Below, in pieces: positions 1-9,335 of a stretch of 64,000 nucleotides of DNA. The first letter of the stretch is position 1; every line of letters begins with the position of its first letter. The translations under genes and the position numbers were made by a program. The notes under the pieces are model-generated. The model did no database searches, was not told the DNA's origin, and worked only from the letters and a program-made list of their open reading frames with translations. This DNA comes from CAZAAW01 sp964483325 (GTDB lineage Bacteria > Pseudomonadota > Alphaproteobacteria > Rhizobiales > Kaistiaceae): assembly GCA_964483325.1 (NCBI GenBank), contig CAZAAW010000001.1:310001-374000 (forward strand), written 5' to 3'.

Positions 1-93
1 GCCCGCCGCCTGGGCCGCCAAATTCGGTGCCAGCAGCAAAGCTGCAAATGACGTCCCCGACAGGAGGGCCTGCCTGATCCGCTGCGCGTCCAT
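1..93 (-). CDS. N-terminus of an exported protein (partial, runs off the left edge)
   Basis: Only the first 31 codons are in the window. The ATG is the CAT at 91-93, with a GAGG Shine-Dalgarno about 6 bases upstream on the minus strand. The translation is a classic signal peptide: a short charged start with two Arg (MDAQRIRQ), a hydrophobic core rich in Ala and Leu, then an Ala-x-Ala-like end (NLAAQAA). The mature protein would be periplasmic, outer-membrane or secreted. No domain is visible, so no function is proposed. It is divergent from the SMP-30-like gene, so the two share the 94-519 gap. Confidence 0.6.
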   Translation of the reverse strand, partial: MDAQRIRQALLSGTSFAALLLAPNLAAQAAG

Positions 94-519
94 TAGAACC
101 TCATCAGCATCACCCAAGCCGGGTGAATCGTCTTTGCCCCATTTCAGCCTAAGATTCGCCCTGACCCCGGGTCAATCGCCTTATGATTGTACTGACGCAT
201 GAAAAAGTGAAGATTCGTTGGCTGTTGCACCGGAGCAACGCTGTCATGCCAAGATTCGTAGCCGCCTAAATCCGCCATCCAACTCTAATCGTCAGCCAAA
301 TAGATAGTCTCTTCGGCATATATACAAGTCTTCTTGCTAACAGATAACCAGCTTCGGAAGCATTGACCTTTCCCCGGCCACCCCACTTAATTGTCCACCT
401 GGTCGGCGAGACAGTCGGCTGGACCTGAGCGGTAGGCATCACGCGCGGCGGCGGATGACGGGGGATACTGGCTGGCCTGAAGTATGACTACCGGATATAA
501 CAATATGGAGGAGGTATTG
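94..519. other. Divergent intergenic region with three AAGATTCG direct repeats
   Basis: This 426-base gap separates the divergent exported-protein gene and the SMP-30-like gene. I find no convincing ORF in it. AAGATTCG occurs three times in the same orientation, at 151-158, 210-217 and 251-258. The stretch is less GC-rich than its surroundings and should contain both promoters. The repeats could be binding sites for a regulator of one or both genes; that is inference only. Confidence 0.45.
363..391 (+). promoter_or_regulatory. Candidate sigma-70 promoter for the SMP-30-like gene
   Basis: TTGACC at 363-368 and CTTAAT at 386-391 are separated by exactly 17 bases. They match the consensus at 5 of 6 and 4 of 6 positions. 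Transcription from here would give a leader of roughly 120 bases before the ATG at 520. Prediction from sequence only. Confidence 0.4.
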
Positions 520-1458
520 ATGCGCCATATACTTTGGCCGCGGGCCGCCGGGCTCGTTTTGGCATTTTCCCTGCTGCCGGTCACGGCCGCAACGGCTCAG
601 CAGGCGCCTGCCGCAGACCAGCCCTTCGCGGCCGGCGCGCCGCTCGCCACGTCGCCCAATGTCAAGGTCTACGGCAGCTTCCGCTTCGCGGAGAGCTGCG
701 GCTATGACGAGGCGCGGGATCTCTACGTCACGCCCAATGCCGGCGTTTCCCAGGACATGGCGGAGAATGACGGCTACGTCTCGCTGATCAATCCGGACGG
801 ATCGGTCCATACGCTCAAATGGATCGGCGTCGATCGCAACGGCCTGACGCTCAACCATCCGCTGGGCAGCGACATCGCCAACGGCATGCTCTATGTCGCC
901 GACATCGACACCGTCCGCTGGTTCGATCTCGCCACCGGCGAGCCGAAGGGCAGCGCGGCGATCGACGGGGCGGCGGTGCTCAACGACATCGAGGTCGCCG
1001 ACGACGGCACAGTCGTCGCCACCCAGCACGGCAATGCCGACGGCACCATCCCCTACCGCATCTACAAGGTGGCGCCGGACGGGACATCGTCCATCCTGGT
1101 GGAGGGTGATCCCCTGAAGCGGCCCAACGGCATCGCCTTCGACGGTGACGGTAACATCGTCGTCGTCAACATCGGCAGCGACGACATCCTCACCTTCTCG
1201 CCGACCGGCGAACTGCTGAAGACCGAGAAGTCCCTCGATCCGGGCAATGACGGCCTCGTCATCCTCGCCGACGGGACCAAGATCGTCAGCAGCGTCGCCA
1301 ATGGCCATGTCGCGCGCATCAAGCCCGGCGCCGAGCCGGAGCTGGTCGCCGAGGGCATCCCGAGCGCGGCGTCGATCTGCTACGACACGAAGCGCAACCG
1401 CGTCATCGTCCCGATGAACAACGGCAACGCCATCGCCTTCGTCGAGCTCGGTTCCTGA
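520..1458 (+). CDS. Secreted SMP-30/gluconolactonase-like beta-propeller protein
   Basis: 312 residues. The start at 520 is chosen over an in-frame ATG at 484 because GGAGGAGG sits just before it and the protein then begins with a clean signal peptide (Arg near the start, hydrophobic core, cleavage near AATAQQ). The mature part is built of propeller-type repeats such as GMLYVADID, RPNGIAFDGDGNIVVVN and NDGLVILADGT, as in the SMP-30/gluconolactonase/NHL superfamily. These proteins often bind a divalent metal and hydrolyse lactones, but many relatives have unknown substrates, so I assign the fold and not a reaction. Likely periplasmic. It is monocistronic, followed by a strong hairpin at 1468-1500, and lies upstream of an iron transporter without evident cotranscription. 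Confidence 0.8.
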   Translation: MRHILWPRAAGLVLAFSLLPVTAATAQQAPAADQPFAAGAPLATSPNVKVYGSFRFAESCGYDEARDLYVTPNAGVSQDMAENDGYVSLINPDGSVHTLKWIGVDRNGLTLNHPLGSDIANGMLYVADIDTVRWFDLATGEPKGSAAIDGAAVLNDIEVADDGTVVATQHGNADGTIPYRIYKVAPDGTSSILVEGDPLKRPNGIAFDGDGNIVVVNIGSDDILTFSPTGELLKTEKSLDPGNDGLVILADGTKIVSSVANGHVARIKPGAEPELVAEGIPSAASICYDTKRNRVIVPMNNGNAIAFVELGS

Positions 1459-1467
1459 CGACATGGC

Positions 1468-1500
1468 GCGGGCGCCGGCATCCCTGATGCCGGCGCCCGC
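1468..1500 (+). terminator. Hairpin terminator after the SMP-30-like gene
   Basis: A perfect 14-bp stem (1468-1481 with 1487-1500) encloses a 5-base loop, 9 bases after the stop. It is very GC-rich and not followed by a T run, so it may be a weak intrinsic terminator or a 3'-end stabiliser. Confidence 0.55.
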
Positions 1501-1599
1501 CTCCACCGATTGCCGGTCCCAGCCCCAGCCGGCTAACTCCCGGCAAGATCACGCGATCACATTCCACTGTTTATCTATTCCAATGTAAAATCATAGTAT

Positions 1600-1628
1600 T
1601 TGACAGTTTTGCAGGGCGTGAATAGACC
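1600..1628 (+). promoter_or_regulatory. Possible promoter of the iron transport operon
   Basis: A perfect TTGACA lies at 1600-1605. The best partner at 17 bases is TAGACC (1623-1628), which is poor. The flanking 1560-1605 stretch is the AT-rich part of this gap and would be the place for an iron regulator such as RirA, Irr or Fur, but I could not recognise a defined operator. Confidence 0.3.
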
Positions 1629-1665
1629 GCCTTCTGTCCCCGAGATCCTTCGACACGGAGGCGTC

Positions 1666-2685
1666 ATGCGCCCTGTTCTTTCCGCGATTGCTGCGGCTGC
1701 CGCGCTGACATTCGCCCTTGCCGGCCATGCGGCGGCGCAATCGGCCGCGCCGGCCGAGGACGGCATCCTCATCTACAATGCCCAACATGCCGGCCTGACC
1801 CAGGCATGGGCGGATGCCTTCACCAAGGAAACGGGCATTCCGGTCGCCATCCGCCAGGGCAGCGACATGGAGATCGCCAACCAGATCCTCCAGGAAGGCG
1901 CCGCCTCCCCGGCCGATGTCTTCCTGACGGAGAATTCGCCCGCCATGGTGCTGGTCGACGGTGCGGGCCTTTTCGCGCCGCTCGATGCCGAAACCCTCGC
2001 CAGCATCCCGGAAGCCTACCGGCCGGCGGACGGCCATTGGACCGGCATCGCCGCCCGGACAACCGTCTTCGCCTACAATACCGAGCGGCTGACGCCCGAC
2101 CAGCTGCCGAAGTCGATGCTCGACCTCGCCGACCCAGCATGGAAGGGCCGCTGGGGCGCGTCGCCGGCCGGCGCCGACTTCCAGGCGATCGTCGGGGCGC
2201 TGCTCGCCCTCAAGGGCGAGGAGACCACCGCCGCCTGGCTGAAGGGCCTCAAGGAAAACGCCACGCCCTACCGCGGCAACAGCGCCGCCCTGCGCGGCGT
2301 CAATGCCGGCGAGATCGATGGCGCCGTCATCTATCACTATTACTGGTTCGGCGATCAGGCCAAGACCGGCGAAAACAGCAACAACGTCGCCCTACACTAT
2401 TTCCGCAATCAGGACCCCGGCGCCTTCGTCAGCATTTCCGGCGGCGGCGTCCTCGCGTCCAGCAAGCATCCGCAGCAGGCGCAGGCCTTCCTCAAGTGGC
2501 TCACCGGCCCCGGCGGGCAGGCGGTCCTGCGCGACGGCGATTCCTTCGAATATGCCATCGGCATCGGCGAGGCCGCCAATCCCAAGCTCGAGCCGCTTGC
2601 CGACCTCCAGGCGCCTGTCGTCGATGCCTCGCAGCTCGACGCCCGCAAGGTGGTGGAGCTGATGACGGCGGCCGGCCTGCTCTAA
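1666..2685 (+). CDS. fbpA: Ferric iron ABC transporter, periplasmic binding protein (FbpA/AfuA type)
   Basis: 339 residues. The start is the ATG at 1666, preceded by CGGAGG; an in-frame upstream ATG at 1600 would add 22 residues before the signal peptide (LSAIAAAAALTFALAGHAAAQ). The mature protein is a family 1 solute-binding protein. It has the ferric-ion ligands of the Neisseria FbpA group: His41 (YNAQH), Glu89 (LTEN) and the adjacent tyrosines Tyr225-Tyr226 (YHYYWF). Their spacing matches His9, Glu57 and Tyr195/196 of mature FbpA within two residues. It should capture Fe3+ in the periplasm and pass it to the permease and ATPase encoded next. First gene of a three-gene operon. Confidence 0.88.
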   Translation: MRPVLSAIAAAAALTFALAGHAAAQSAAPAEDGILIYNAQHAGLTQAWADAFTKETGIPVAIRQGSDMEIANQILQEGAASPADVFLTENSPAMVLVDGAGLFAPLDAETLASIPEAYRPADGHWTGIAARTTVFAYNTERLTPDQLPKSMLDLADPAWKGRWGASPAGADFQAIVGALLALKGEETTAAWLKGLKENATPYRGNSAALRGVNAGEIDGAVIYHYYWFGDQAKTGENSNNVALHYFRNQDPGAFVSISGGGVLASSKHPQQAQAFLKWLTGPGGQAVLRDGDSFEYAIGIGEAANPKLEPLADLQAPVVDASQLDARKVVELMTAAGLL

Positions 2686-2759
2686 GGCGGCCGACCGCAT
2701 TTCCCCAAGATCCCGACCGCAGACCCCGTGCGGCACCGGCCGCCGGGTAGAGTTTCAAA

Positions 2760-4334
2760 GTGACAGCAGCCGATTTCGCCGATCGCTCCTCGCCCGCCAC
2801 CGGCCGGCGTGCGCGGTCGGCGCGTCTATCGCCGATGGTCGTCGCCGCCATCGTCGTCGCGGCCTTCGCGCTTCTTCCTGCCGCCTTCATCCTCTGGATC
2901 GCCATCGCCACCGGCTGGGAAACGGTGTCGGCCCTCGTCTTCCGTCCTCGCGTGGCGGAACTGCTGCGCAACACGGCGATGCTGGAAGTCCTGGCGATAC
3001 CGCTGGCTACCGTCCTGGCGGTGACGATCGCCTGGCTGACCGAGCGCACAACCCTTTTCGGGGCGCGCCTCTGGTCATGGCTCGCCGTGGCGCCGCTCGC
3101 CGTCCCGGCCTTCGTCCAGGGCTATGCCTGGACCGGTCTCTTCCCGTCCATGCACGGCCTGAGGGCGGCGGTCTTCATCTCCGTGCTGACCTACTTCCCG
3201 TTCCTCTATCTGCCGATCGCCGCGCAGCTCCGCCGTCTCGATCCGGCGATCGAGGACGCCGCCGCAGCGCTCGGCCTGCCGCCCGTCCTGGTCTTCTGGC
3301 GCGCCGTGCTGCCGCAATTGCGGCTCGCCCTCTGCGGCGGCGGCCTCCTGGTCGGGCTGCATCTCCTTGCCGAATACGGCCTGCTGGCGCTGATCCGCTT
3401 CGACACCTTCACCACGGCGATCGTCGACCAGTTCCAGTCGTCCTATAACGGCCCGGCCGCCAACATGCTCGGCGGCGTCCTCGTCCTGTGCTGCCTCGGG
3501 CTGATCGCCCTGGAGGCGCTGCTGCGCGGACGCGAGCGCTATGCCCGCGTCGGCTCCGGCGCGCCTCGCAAGCCGCGCCGCGTGCCGCTGAGCGGTGTCC
3601 AGCAGGCGGCAGCGCTGGCGCTCCTCCTCGCCGTCGCCCTTCTCAGCATCGGCGTCCCCTTCATCACGCTGGGGCGCTGGATCGGCCTCGGCTTCGGCTC
3701 ATGGCCGCTGGCGAAGCTGGCATCGGCGCTGACCCAGACGGCCGTCTATGCGCTCGCCGCCGGGCTGATCACCACCATTGCCGCCGTCCCCATCGCCTGG
3801 CTGTCGGTCCGACGACCCGGGCGCCTGCAGCGCGTCCTCGAAGCCTGTCACACCTATGTCGGCGCCCTCCCCGGCGTCGTCATCGCCCTGGCGCTGGTCA
3901 CCATCACGGTGCGCGTCGCGCTGCCGCTCTACCAGACCGTTGTCACGATCGTCGTCGCCTATGTGCTGCTGTTCCTGCCTCGGGCGGTGATTGGCCTCCG
4001 CGCCGGCATGGCGCAGGCGCCGGTAGAGCTGGAGCAGGCGGCGATGTCGCTCGGCCGGCCGCCATGGCAGGCGATCCTCCACACGACACTGCGCCTTGCC
4101 GCACCGGGTGCGGCCGCTGCCGCCGCCCTGGTGGCGCTCGGCGTCGCCACCGAGCTGACGGCAACGCTGATGCTGGCTCCCACCGGGACCTACACGCTGG
4201 CGACGCAGTTCTGGGCGCTCACCAGCGAGATAGACTATGTTGCCGCCGCACCTTATGCCGCTGCCATGGTTCTCCTGTCCCTGCCTTTGACCCTCCTCCT
4301 GCGCGCCCAGGCGACGAAGGCCGCCGGACTTTGA
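2760..4334 (+). CDS. fbpB: Ferric iron ABC transporter, fused permease (FbpB type)
   Basis: 524 residues, beginning with GTG at 2760. It is a double permease: two homologous BPD_transp_1 halves fused, each with about six membrane segments. Each half has the EAA-type cytoplasmic loop that contacts the ATPase (first half around [20 protein letters not shown], second around [18 protein letters not shown]). This two-in-one layout is typical of FbpB/AfuB/SfuB iron permeases. It forms the inner-membrane channel for iron released by the binding protein upstream. Its stop overlaps the TTG start of the ATPase gene by 4 bp, so the two are probably translationally coupled. The Shine-Dalgarno is weak, so the exact start is less certain. 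Confidence 0.87.
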   Translation: MTAADFADRSSPATGRRARSARLSPMVVAAIVVAAFALLPAAFILWIAIATGWETVSALVFRPRVAELLRNTAMLEVLAIPLATVLAVTIAWLTERTTLFGARLWSWLAVAPLAVPAFVQGYAWTGLFPSMHGLRAAVFISVLTYFPFLYLPIAAQLRRLDPAIEDAAAALGLPPVLVFWRAVLPQLRLALCGGGLLVGLHLLAEYGLLALIRFDTFTTAIVDQFQSSYNGPAANMLGGVLVLCCLGLIALEALLRGRERYARVGSGAPRKPRRVPLSGVQQAAALALLLAVALLSIGVPFITLGRWIGLGFGSWPLAKLASALTQTAVYALAAGLITTIAAVPIAWLSVRRPGRLQRVLEACHTYVGALPGVVIALALVTITVRVALPLYQTVVTIVVAYVLLFLPRAVIGLRAGMAQAPVELEQAAMSLGRPPWQAILHTTLRLAAPGAAAAAALVALGVATELTATLMLAPTGTYTLATQFWALTSEIDYVAAAPYAAAMVLLSLPLTLLLRAQATKAAGL

Positions 4335-5386
4335 GCGCCCTCGCCATCCGGGGCATCAGCAAGCGCTATGGCCCCGTCACTGCCCTGGAGGATATCGACC
4401 TCGACATTCCGGCCCTCCGGCGGACGGCCATCGTCGGGGCATCGGGGTCCGGCAAAACGACGCTGTTGCGCATCATTGCCGGCTTCGAGACGCCCGATGC
4501 CGGCAGCATCACCATGGACGGCACGGTCCTTGTCGATGGCAGCACCTTCGTTCCGGCGCACCGGCGCGGCATCGGCTTCGTGTCGCAGGACGGCTCGCTG
4601 TTCCCGCATCTCAGCATTGCCGACAATATCGGCTTCGGCCTGCGCGGCAGCGCCGCGGAGCGCCGGCGGCGGGTCGCCGAGCTCATCGACCTGGTGCAGC
4701 TGGAGCCGGCGACGGCGCAGCGCCGGCCGAGCGAACTGTCGGGCGGCCAGCAGCAGCGGGTCGCCCTGGCGCGCGCCCTGGCGCCGCGGCCGCGCGTCAT
4801 CCTGCTCGACGAACCCTTCTCGTCCCTCGATGCAGGCCTGCGCGACAGCATGCGCAAGGTGGTCGGCGACATTCTCACCACCGCCGGCGTGACGGCCATT
4901 CTCGTCACGCACGACCAGGCCGAAGCGCTTTCCTTCTCCGACCATCTGGCGGTGCTGCGCGACGGTCGCCTGGTGCAGGCCGGACCGCCGAAGGAACTTT
5001 ATCTGGCGCCGCGCGATCCGGCCCTGGCCCAGTTCCTCGGCGACGCCATCATTCTGCCGGCGGTCGTCGGCGACGGCTGGGTCGAGTGCCGCCTCGGCCG
5101 CCTGCCGGCACCGGCGGGCCGAGCGCCTGGCGCCGGCACAATCCTCATCCGGCCGGAGAAGCTGCGCCTCGAGCCGGTCGGCGGCGACGCCGGCGACGTT
5201 CCGGCCGAGCGTATCGCCATCATCCGTGACGCCTCCTTCGCCGGCGCCACCACGACGCTCCGTCTCGACTGGGCGAACGGTCCTGCGGATACGCCCTTCA
5301 TCTGCCGCATGTCGGGCGGCGATCCGATGCAGAGCGGCGACAAGGTGCTCATTTCCGTATCCGGCGCCGTGCATATCTTCGAATAG
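4331..5386 (+). CDS. fbpC: Ferric iron ABC transporter, ATP-binding protein (FbpC type)
   Basis: 351 residues from a TTG start at 4331 that overlaps the permease stop in TTGA. The open frame continues far upstream, but that part is an out-of-frame shadow of the permease. The ATPase has Walker A (GASGSGKTT), the Q-loop ([11 protein letters not shown]), signature [15 protein letters not shown], Walker B ([12 protein letters not shown]) and the switch His ([10 protein letters not shown]). A C-terminal TOBE-like domain of about 110 residues follows, as in FbpC/PotA-type importers. It energises iron uptake with the two upstream proteins. No ATG lies near the domain start, which supports TTG. Confidence 0.87.
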   Translation: MSALAIRGISKRYGPVTALEDIDLDIPALRRTAIVGASGSGKTTLLRIIAGFETPDAGSITMDGTVLVDGSTFVPAHRRGIGFVSQDGSLFPHLSIADNIGFGLRGSAAERRRRVAELIDLVQLEPATAQRRPSELSGGQQQRVALARALAPRPRVILLDEPFSSLDAGLRDSMRKVVGDILTTAGVTAILVTHDQAEALSFSDHLAVLRDGRLVQAGPPKELYLAPRDPALAQFLGDAIILPAVVGDGWVECRLGRLPAPAGRAPGAGTILIRPEKLRLEPVGGDAGDVPAERIAIIRDASFAGATTTLRLDWANGPADTPFICRMSGGDPMQSGDKVLISVSGAVHIFE

Positions 5387-5404
5387 CGGCGCACATGCTT
5401 TGCA

Positions 5405-5433
5405 TTGACCGCTTCCGGCGCCGTGGCTACGGT
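5405..5433 (+). promoter_or_regulatory. Promoter of tRNA-Lys
   Basis: TTGACC (5405-5410) and TACGGT (5428-5433) are spaced by exactly 17 bases and end 17 bases before the mature tRNA 5' end, as expected for a stable-RNA promoter. Prediction from sequence. Confidence 0.5.
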
Positions 5434-5450
5434 CCGCGCCATCAGTGCCA

Positions 5451-5526
5451 GAGCGCATAGCTCAGCTGGCAGAGCAGCTGACTTTTAATCAGCAGGTCCC
5501 GGGTTCGAGCCCCGGTGCGCTCACCA
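5451..5526 (+). tRNA. tRNA-Lys (anticodon TTT)
   Basis: 76 bases including an encoded CCA. The acceptor stem is GAGCGCA with TGCGCTC; the anticodon stem GCTGA/TCAGC encloses loop CTTTTAA with anticodon TTT at 5484-5486; the T arm is CGGG-TTCGAGC-CCCG. All arms pair correctly. It sits between the iron transporter and dodecin as its own transcription unit. Confidence 0.97.
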
Positions 5527-5687
5527 CCGAACATAACTCTACTGCGCGACCGTCACAGCAACCCCGGCGATGACGCCGCTTGCCGCGTCCGCTGCCGAAC
5601 CGCGGCAGGGCGACGTTAACGGCGTGGGTGTAAGGTCGGGGATATCGAGCCGTCGCATCATTGCAGCGGGAACAGGAGACCCAACCC

Positions 5688-5891
5688 ATGTCCGTCGCCA
5701 AGGTCATCGAGATCACTTCCCTGTCGTCGAAGAGCTTCGAGGATGCGATCACGCAAGGTGTGAACCAGGCCAACAAGACGCTCCGCAACGTCGAAGGCGC
5801 CTGGATCAAGGAACAGAAGGTTCAGATCAAGGACGGCAAGATCATCGGCTTCCGGGTCAACATGAACGTGACGTTCATCCTGGAAGACTGA
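5688..5891 (+). CDS. Dodecin family flavin-binding protein
   Basis: 67 residues, the normal dodecin length. The start at 5688 is preceded by CAGGAG; the longer in-frame ATG at 5661 lacks family support. The family pattern is present: VAKVIEI strand, SFEDAITQGVNQA helix, then NVEGAWIKEQ with the Trp that stacks on the flavin, and GKIIGFRVNMNVTFIL. Dodecins form hollow dodecamers that store and buffer riboflavin or FMN in the cytoplasm. Upstream is tRNA-Lys and downstream a hairpin, so it appears monocistronic. Confidence 0.9.
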   Translation: MSVAKVIEITSLSSKSFEDAITQGVNQANKTLRNVEGAWIKEQKVQIKDGKIIGFRVNMNVTFILED

Positions 5892-5919
5892 CTGCCGCGC
5901 CAGCCGAACCAGCATAGCT

Positions 5920-5950
5920 AGCCCCGCCGCAGAGGACCTGCGACGGGGCT
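5920..5950. terminator. Hairpin between dodecin and the convergent DUF1344 gene
   Basis: AGCCCCG-C-CGCAG pairs with CTGCG-A-CGGGGCT around a 5-base loop with one mismatch. It lies between two convergent genes and could end transcription from either side, although neither side has a T run. Confidence 0.5.
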
Positions 5951-5966
5951 GGACACGACTTGCCGC

Positions 5967-6398
5967 TTACTGGGCAGGCGCCTGCTCCATCGGCGATTCG
6001 GGCGGCGGCTGACCCTCGACCGGCGCATCCGGATCGTTCTCTTCCGGCACGTCGTCGGCCTTCTTCACCGAGCTGGCTTCCTGCGTGTCGGGCTCGTGCG
6101 TGATGAGCACGCTGTCCCCGACCGAGAACGAGCTGAGGTCGACTTCGGCATTCACGGTGAAGACCATGCCGTCCTCGAGCTTGAGCGTATGCGCGGTGGC
6201 ATCGATCTCGGCAATCTTGCCCGCAGTCTGATTGGGATTTTCATCGACCGCCTGCTCCTGCGCTCCGGCAGGCGCCTCCGGTGCCGGCGTCTCGGCCTGC
6301 GCCAGCAGCATCGCTCCCGTCCTATGGCTGTCGAGAGCCGAAGCGCTGCCGGCAAAGCCGAGCGCAACAGCGGCGGCGACATAGACAATGGGCTTCAT
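5967..6398 (-). CDS. Exported DUF1344-like protein
   Basis: 143 residues. The start at 6398 is preceded by AAGGAGGATGAG; the upstream in-frame ATG at 6443 would add 15 residues in front of the signal peptide. Residues 1-20 (MKPIVYVAAAVALGFAGSAS) form a signal peptide. Then comes a Pro/Ala/Glu-rich spacer and a small beta-rich core (GKIAEIDATAHTLKLEDG, followed by a second strand pair ending near DSVLITHE) that resembles DUF1344, a family known mostly from rhizobia. The tail is acidic and Pro-rich (EENDPDAP) and probably disordered. Function unknown; likely periplasmic. It converges on dodecin and stands alone. Confidence 0.72.
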   Translation of the reverse strand: MKPIVYVAAAVALGFAGSASALDSHRTGAMLLAQAETPAPEAPAGAQEQAVDENPNQTAGKIAEIDATAHTLKLEDGMVFTVNAEVDLSSFSVGDSVLITHEPDTQEASSVKKADDVPEENDPDAPVEGQPPPESPMEQAPAQ

Positions 6399-6588
6399 CT
6401 TCTCATCCTCCTTTTGCACTCCCCGTCCCTTTAGAAGTTGCAAAAGCGCGAGCAGTTCCGTTCACGCTGACCATCAATGGCGAGGCAATCCTCCGGAGCC
6501 GGGGCGTCGGCCGCGGGCTCGCGCTGCTGGGTATTCGCTGAAGTTTCGTGATGGTTCGGCCGCGATCGAGCTGCCGCGAGACCCGGTC

Positions 6589-7722
6589 TCAGGCGGCTGC
6601 TGCGAGGTCGCCGCGCGCCCAGCCTTCCCGCGTCAGGGCGCGGAATTCCTCGAAGGTGCCGGCGGCGATGGCGGCGCGCATGCCGGCCATCAGGCTCTGG
6701 TAGTAGGCGAGGTTGTTCCAAGTGAGCAGCATGCCGCCGAGCGATTCCCCCGCCTTCACCAGGTGGTGGAGATAGGCGCGCGAGTAATCGCGCGACGCCG
6801 GGCAGTCCGACAGCGGGTCGAGCGGCCGCGGATCGGTGGCGTGGCGGGCGTTCTTGAGATTGATCTTGCCGTAGCGGGTATAGGCAAGGCCGTGCCGACC
6901 GGCGCGCGTCGGCAGGACGCAGTCGAACATGTCGATGCCGCGCGCCACGGATTCGACGAGGTCGTCGGGTGTTCCGACGCCCATCAGGTAGCGCGGCTTG
7001 CTTGCCGGCAGGATCTCGTTCGTCACCTCGATCATCGCCAGCATGACAGGCTGCGGTTCGCCCACGGCGAGGCCGCCGATCGAATAGCCACCGAAGGGCA
7101 TGTCGGTCAGCGCCGAGGCCGAGACGCGCCGCAGGGCAGCGCTCTCGCCGCCCTGGACGATGCCGAACAGGGCCCGGTCGGGCTGGCGTCCGAAAGCCTC
7201 CAGCGACCGTGCCGCCCAGCGCAAGGACAGCCGCATCGCCCGCTCGGTCTCCTTCTCGTCGGCCGGCAGGGCGATGCACTCGTCGAGCTGCATCTGGATG
7301 TCGGAATCGAGCAGCCCCTGGATCTCGATCGAACGCTCCGGGGTCAGCGTGTGGCGCCGGCCGTCGAGATGCGACTGGAAGGTGACGCCCGACTCGTCGA
7401 TCCGCCGCAGCCGCGCCAGCGACATCACCTGGAAGCCGCCCGAATCGGTGAGGATCGGCCACGGCCAGTTGGCGAAGCGGTGCAGGCCGCCGAGCGCCGC
7501 CACCTGCTCGGCGCCGGGGCGGAGCATCAGATGGTAGGTATTGCCGAGGATGACGTCGGAGCCGAGGTCGTGCACCTGGTCGGGGTACATGGCCTTCACC
7601 GTCCCGGCCGTGCCCACCGGCATGAAGGCCGGCGTGCGGATGATGCCGCGCTCGAGCCGGATCTCGCCCTGGCGGGCGGCGCCGTCCGATGCCAATAGCC
7701 GGAACGAGAAATCCTGCCTCAT
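6589..7722 (-). CDS. tgt: tRNA-guanine transglycosylase
   Basis: 377 residues, normal family length. It exchanges guanine 34 of GUN-anticodon tRNAs for preQ1, a step of queuosine synthesis. Visible residues: general acid/base Asp93 in [12 protein letters not shown], nucleophile Asp267 in [14 protein letters not shown], and [19 protein letters not shown] before the zinc region. The zinc site is unusual: the normal CxCxxC plus His is here S305-D-C307-P-A-S310 with Asn336 (LTWNNLAYY), so only one of four ligands remains. The start overlaps the queA stop by 4 bp (ATGA), so the two genes of the pathway are coupled. Enzyme assignment is sure; whether it binds zinc is not. Confidence 0.95.
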   Translation of the reverse strand: MRQDFSFRLLASDGAARQGEIRLERGIIRTPAFMPVGTAGTVKAMYPDQVHDLGSDVILGNTYHLMLRPGAEQVAALGGLHRFANWPWPILTDSGGFQVMSLARLRRIDESGVTFQSHLDGRRHTLTPERSIEIQGLLDSDIQMQLDECIALPADEKETERAMRLSLRWAARSLEAFGRQPDRALFGIVQGGESAALRRVSASALTDMPFGGYSIGGLAVGEPQPVMLAMIEVTNEILPASKPRYLMGVGTPDDLVESVARGIDMFDCVLPTRAGRHGLAYTRYGKINLKNARHATDPRPLDPLSDCPASRDYSRAYLHHLVKAGESLGGMLLTWNNLAYYQSLMAGMRAAIAAGTFEEFRALTREGWARGDLAAAA

Positions 7723-8798
7723 GCGCCGCCCGGAAAGAGCAGCGACGCATCCCCGTAGGAATAGAAGCGATAGCCCGATGCGATCGCGTGGCGATAGGCG
7801 GACAGCATCGTCTCGCGGCCGGCGAAGGCGCTGACCAGCATGAAGAGGGTCGATCGCGGCAGGTGGAAATTGGTCATCAGCAGGTCGACGGCCCGGAAAT
7901 GGTAGCCCGGCGTGATGAAGATATCGGTCTCGCCGGCGAAGGGCCGGATCGTGCCGTCATCGCCGGTGGCGCTCTCCAGGAGCCGCAGCGATGTCGTGCC
8001 GACGGAGACGATGCGGCCACCGGCGCGGCGCACCGCGTTCAATGCCTCGGCTGTTGCCGCGTCCACGATTCCCCATTCGGCGTGCATGCGGTGCGCGGCC
8101 GTGTCGTCGGCCTTGACCGGGAGGAACGTGCCGGCGCCGACATGCAGCGTCACGGTGTGGCGGGTGACGCCGCGGTCGGCCAGGCGGGCGAACAGCTCCT
8201 CGGTGAAATGCAGGCCGGCGGTCGGCGCCGCCACGGCGCCATCGGCATGGGCGTAGATCGTCTGGTAGTCGGTGCGGTCCAGCTGATCCTCGGCGCGCTT
8301 GCCGGCGATGTAGGGCGGCAGCGGCATGTGGCCGACGGCGAATACCGCCTCGTCGAGGAGCGGGCCGGACAGGTCGAAATCGAGCACGACCTCCCCCTCG
8401 CCCGGCGTCGCGGCGACCGTGGCGTCGAGGCCGGCCATCAGGCAGGCATTGTCGACCGCCTCGCCGAAGCGGATGCGGTCGCCGGCGGCGAGCCGCTTCG
8501 CCGGCCGGGCGAAAGCACGCCAGGTCGACGGTCCCTCGCGGTGATGGAGCGTGACGGCGATCCGCGCTTCGCCGCCGCCGGGGCGCCGGCGCTCGCCGCG
8601 CAGCTCGGCGGGAATGACGCGCGTGTCGTTCAGCACCAGCGCGTCGCCCGGCTCCAGGATGTCGGCAAGGTCGCGGACGATCCGGTCCTCCAGGCCGCCC
8701 GGACGCACGACGAGCATCCGGGCTGCATCTCGGGGCCGCGCCGGCCGCAGGGCGATACGGTCTTCCGGCAGATCGAAGTCGAAAAGGTCTACCCGCAT
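7719..8798 (-). CDS. queA: S-adenosylmethionine:tRNA ribosyltransferase-isomerase
   Basis: 359 residues, full length. QueA moves the ribosyl part of SAM onto preQ1 in tRNA to give epoxyqueuosine. Family blocks are clear: [20 protein letters not shown] at the N-terminus, [85 protein letters not shown] and the C-terminal [21 protein letters not shown]. Stop and start overlap tgt by 4 bp. The two cyclophilin genes lie directly upstream on the same strand, so all four may be one transcript, an order common in related genomes. Confidence 0.96.
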   Translation of the reverse strand: MRVDLFDFDLPEDRIALRPARPRDAARMLVVRPGGLEDRIVRDLADILEPGDALVLNDTRVIPAELRGERRRPGGGEARIAVTLHHREGPSTWRAFARPAKRLAAGDRIRFGEAVDNACLMAGLDATVAATPGEGEVVLDFDLSGPLLDEAVFAVGHMPLPPYIAGKRAEDQLDRTDYQTIYAHADGAVAAPTAGLHFTEELFARLADRGVTRHTVTLHVGAGTFLPVKADDTAAHRMHAEWGIVDAATAEALNAVRRAGGRIVSVGTTSLRLLESATGDDGTIRPFAGETDIFITPGYHFRAVDLLMTNFHLPRSTLFMLVSAFAGRETMLSAYRHAIASGYRFYSYGDASLLFPGGA

Positions 8799-8841
8799 CG
8801 CTGCGCCGGAACGGCCGGATTCTCCTGTGCGTCCGCCAGGA

Positions 8842-9309
8842 TCAGGCGGCGTCGGCCGCCACCGTCATGCGGATGATCTTGTCGGGATCGTCGACCGGCT
8901 CGCCGCGCTTGATGTTGTCGACATTCTCCATGCCCTCGGTGACCTCGCCCCAGATGCTATACTGGCCGTCGAGCCAAGGGGCGTCGGCAAAGACGATGAA
9001 GAACTGGCTGTCGCCCGAATTCGGATCGGACGTGCGCGCCATCGAGACAGTGCCGCGGACGTGCTTCGCCCGGCTGAACTCGGCGCGCAGCTTCTGCCCG
9101 GAGCCGCCCATGCCGGTGCCGGTCGGATCACCGGTCTGGGCCATGAAGCCGTCGATGACGCGGTGGAACACGACGCCGTCGTAAAAGCCTTCGCGGGCCA
9201 GTTCCTTGATGCGCGAGACATGCCCAGGCGCGAGGTCGGGCCGCAGGGCGATCGTCACCGGGCCCTGCGTGGTCTCCAGGATGAGGGTGTTCTCGGGATC
9301 GGCAGCCAA
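8842..9309 (-). CDS. ppiB: Cyclophilin-type peptidyl-prolyl isomerase, cytoplasmic
   Basis: 155 residues from a TTG start at 9309; AAGGAGAG lies 6 bases upstream and no ATG is in the right place. It catalyses cis-trans isomerisation of Xaa-Pro bonds. Cyclophilin landmarks: [19 protein letters not shown] with the catalytic Arg, [19 protein letters not shown], and [15 protein letters not shown]. No signal peptide, so cytoplasmic. The gene immediately upstream encodes a close paralogue with a signal peptide, which points to a duplication with compartment split. Followed by queA 43 bases later. Confidence 0.92.
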   Translation of the reverse strand: MAADPENTLILETTQGPVTIALRPDLAPGHVSRIKELAREGFYDGVVFHRVIDGFMAQTGDPTGTGMGGSGQKLRAEFSRAKHVRGTVSMARTSDPNSGDSQFFIVFADAPWLDGQYSIWGEVTEGMENVDNIKRGEPVDDPDKIIRMTVAADAA

Positions 9310-9335
9310 TGGCTCTCTCCTTGTGGCGCAGCAGA

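Noticed and set aside
3488..4330. Upstream extension of the iron transporter ATPase frame
   Set aside because: It overlaps the permease in a different frame and is Arg-rich nonsense; the ATPase domain begins at the TTG at 4331.
5489..5809. 106-codon minus frame ending in APGLEPGTC
   Set aside because: This ending is the usual artefact of reading through a tRNA T arm; it overlaps tRNA-Lys and dodecin.
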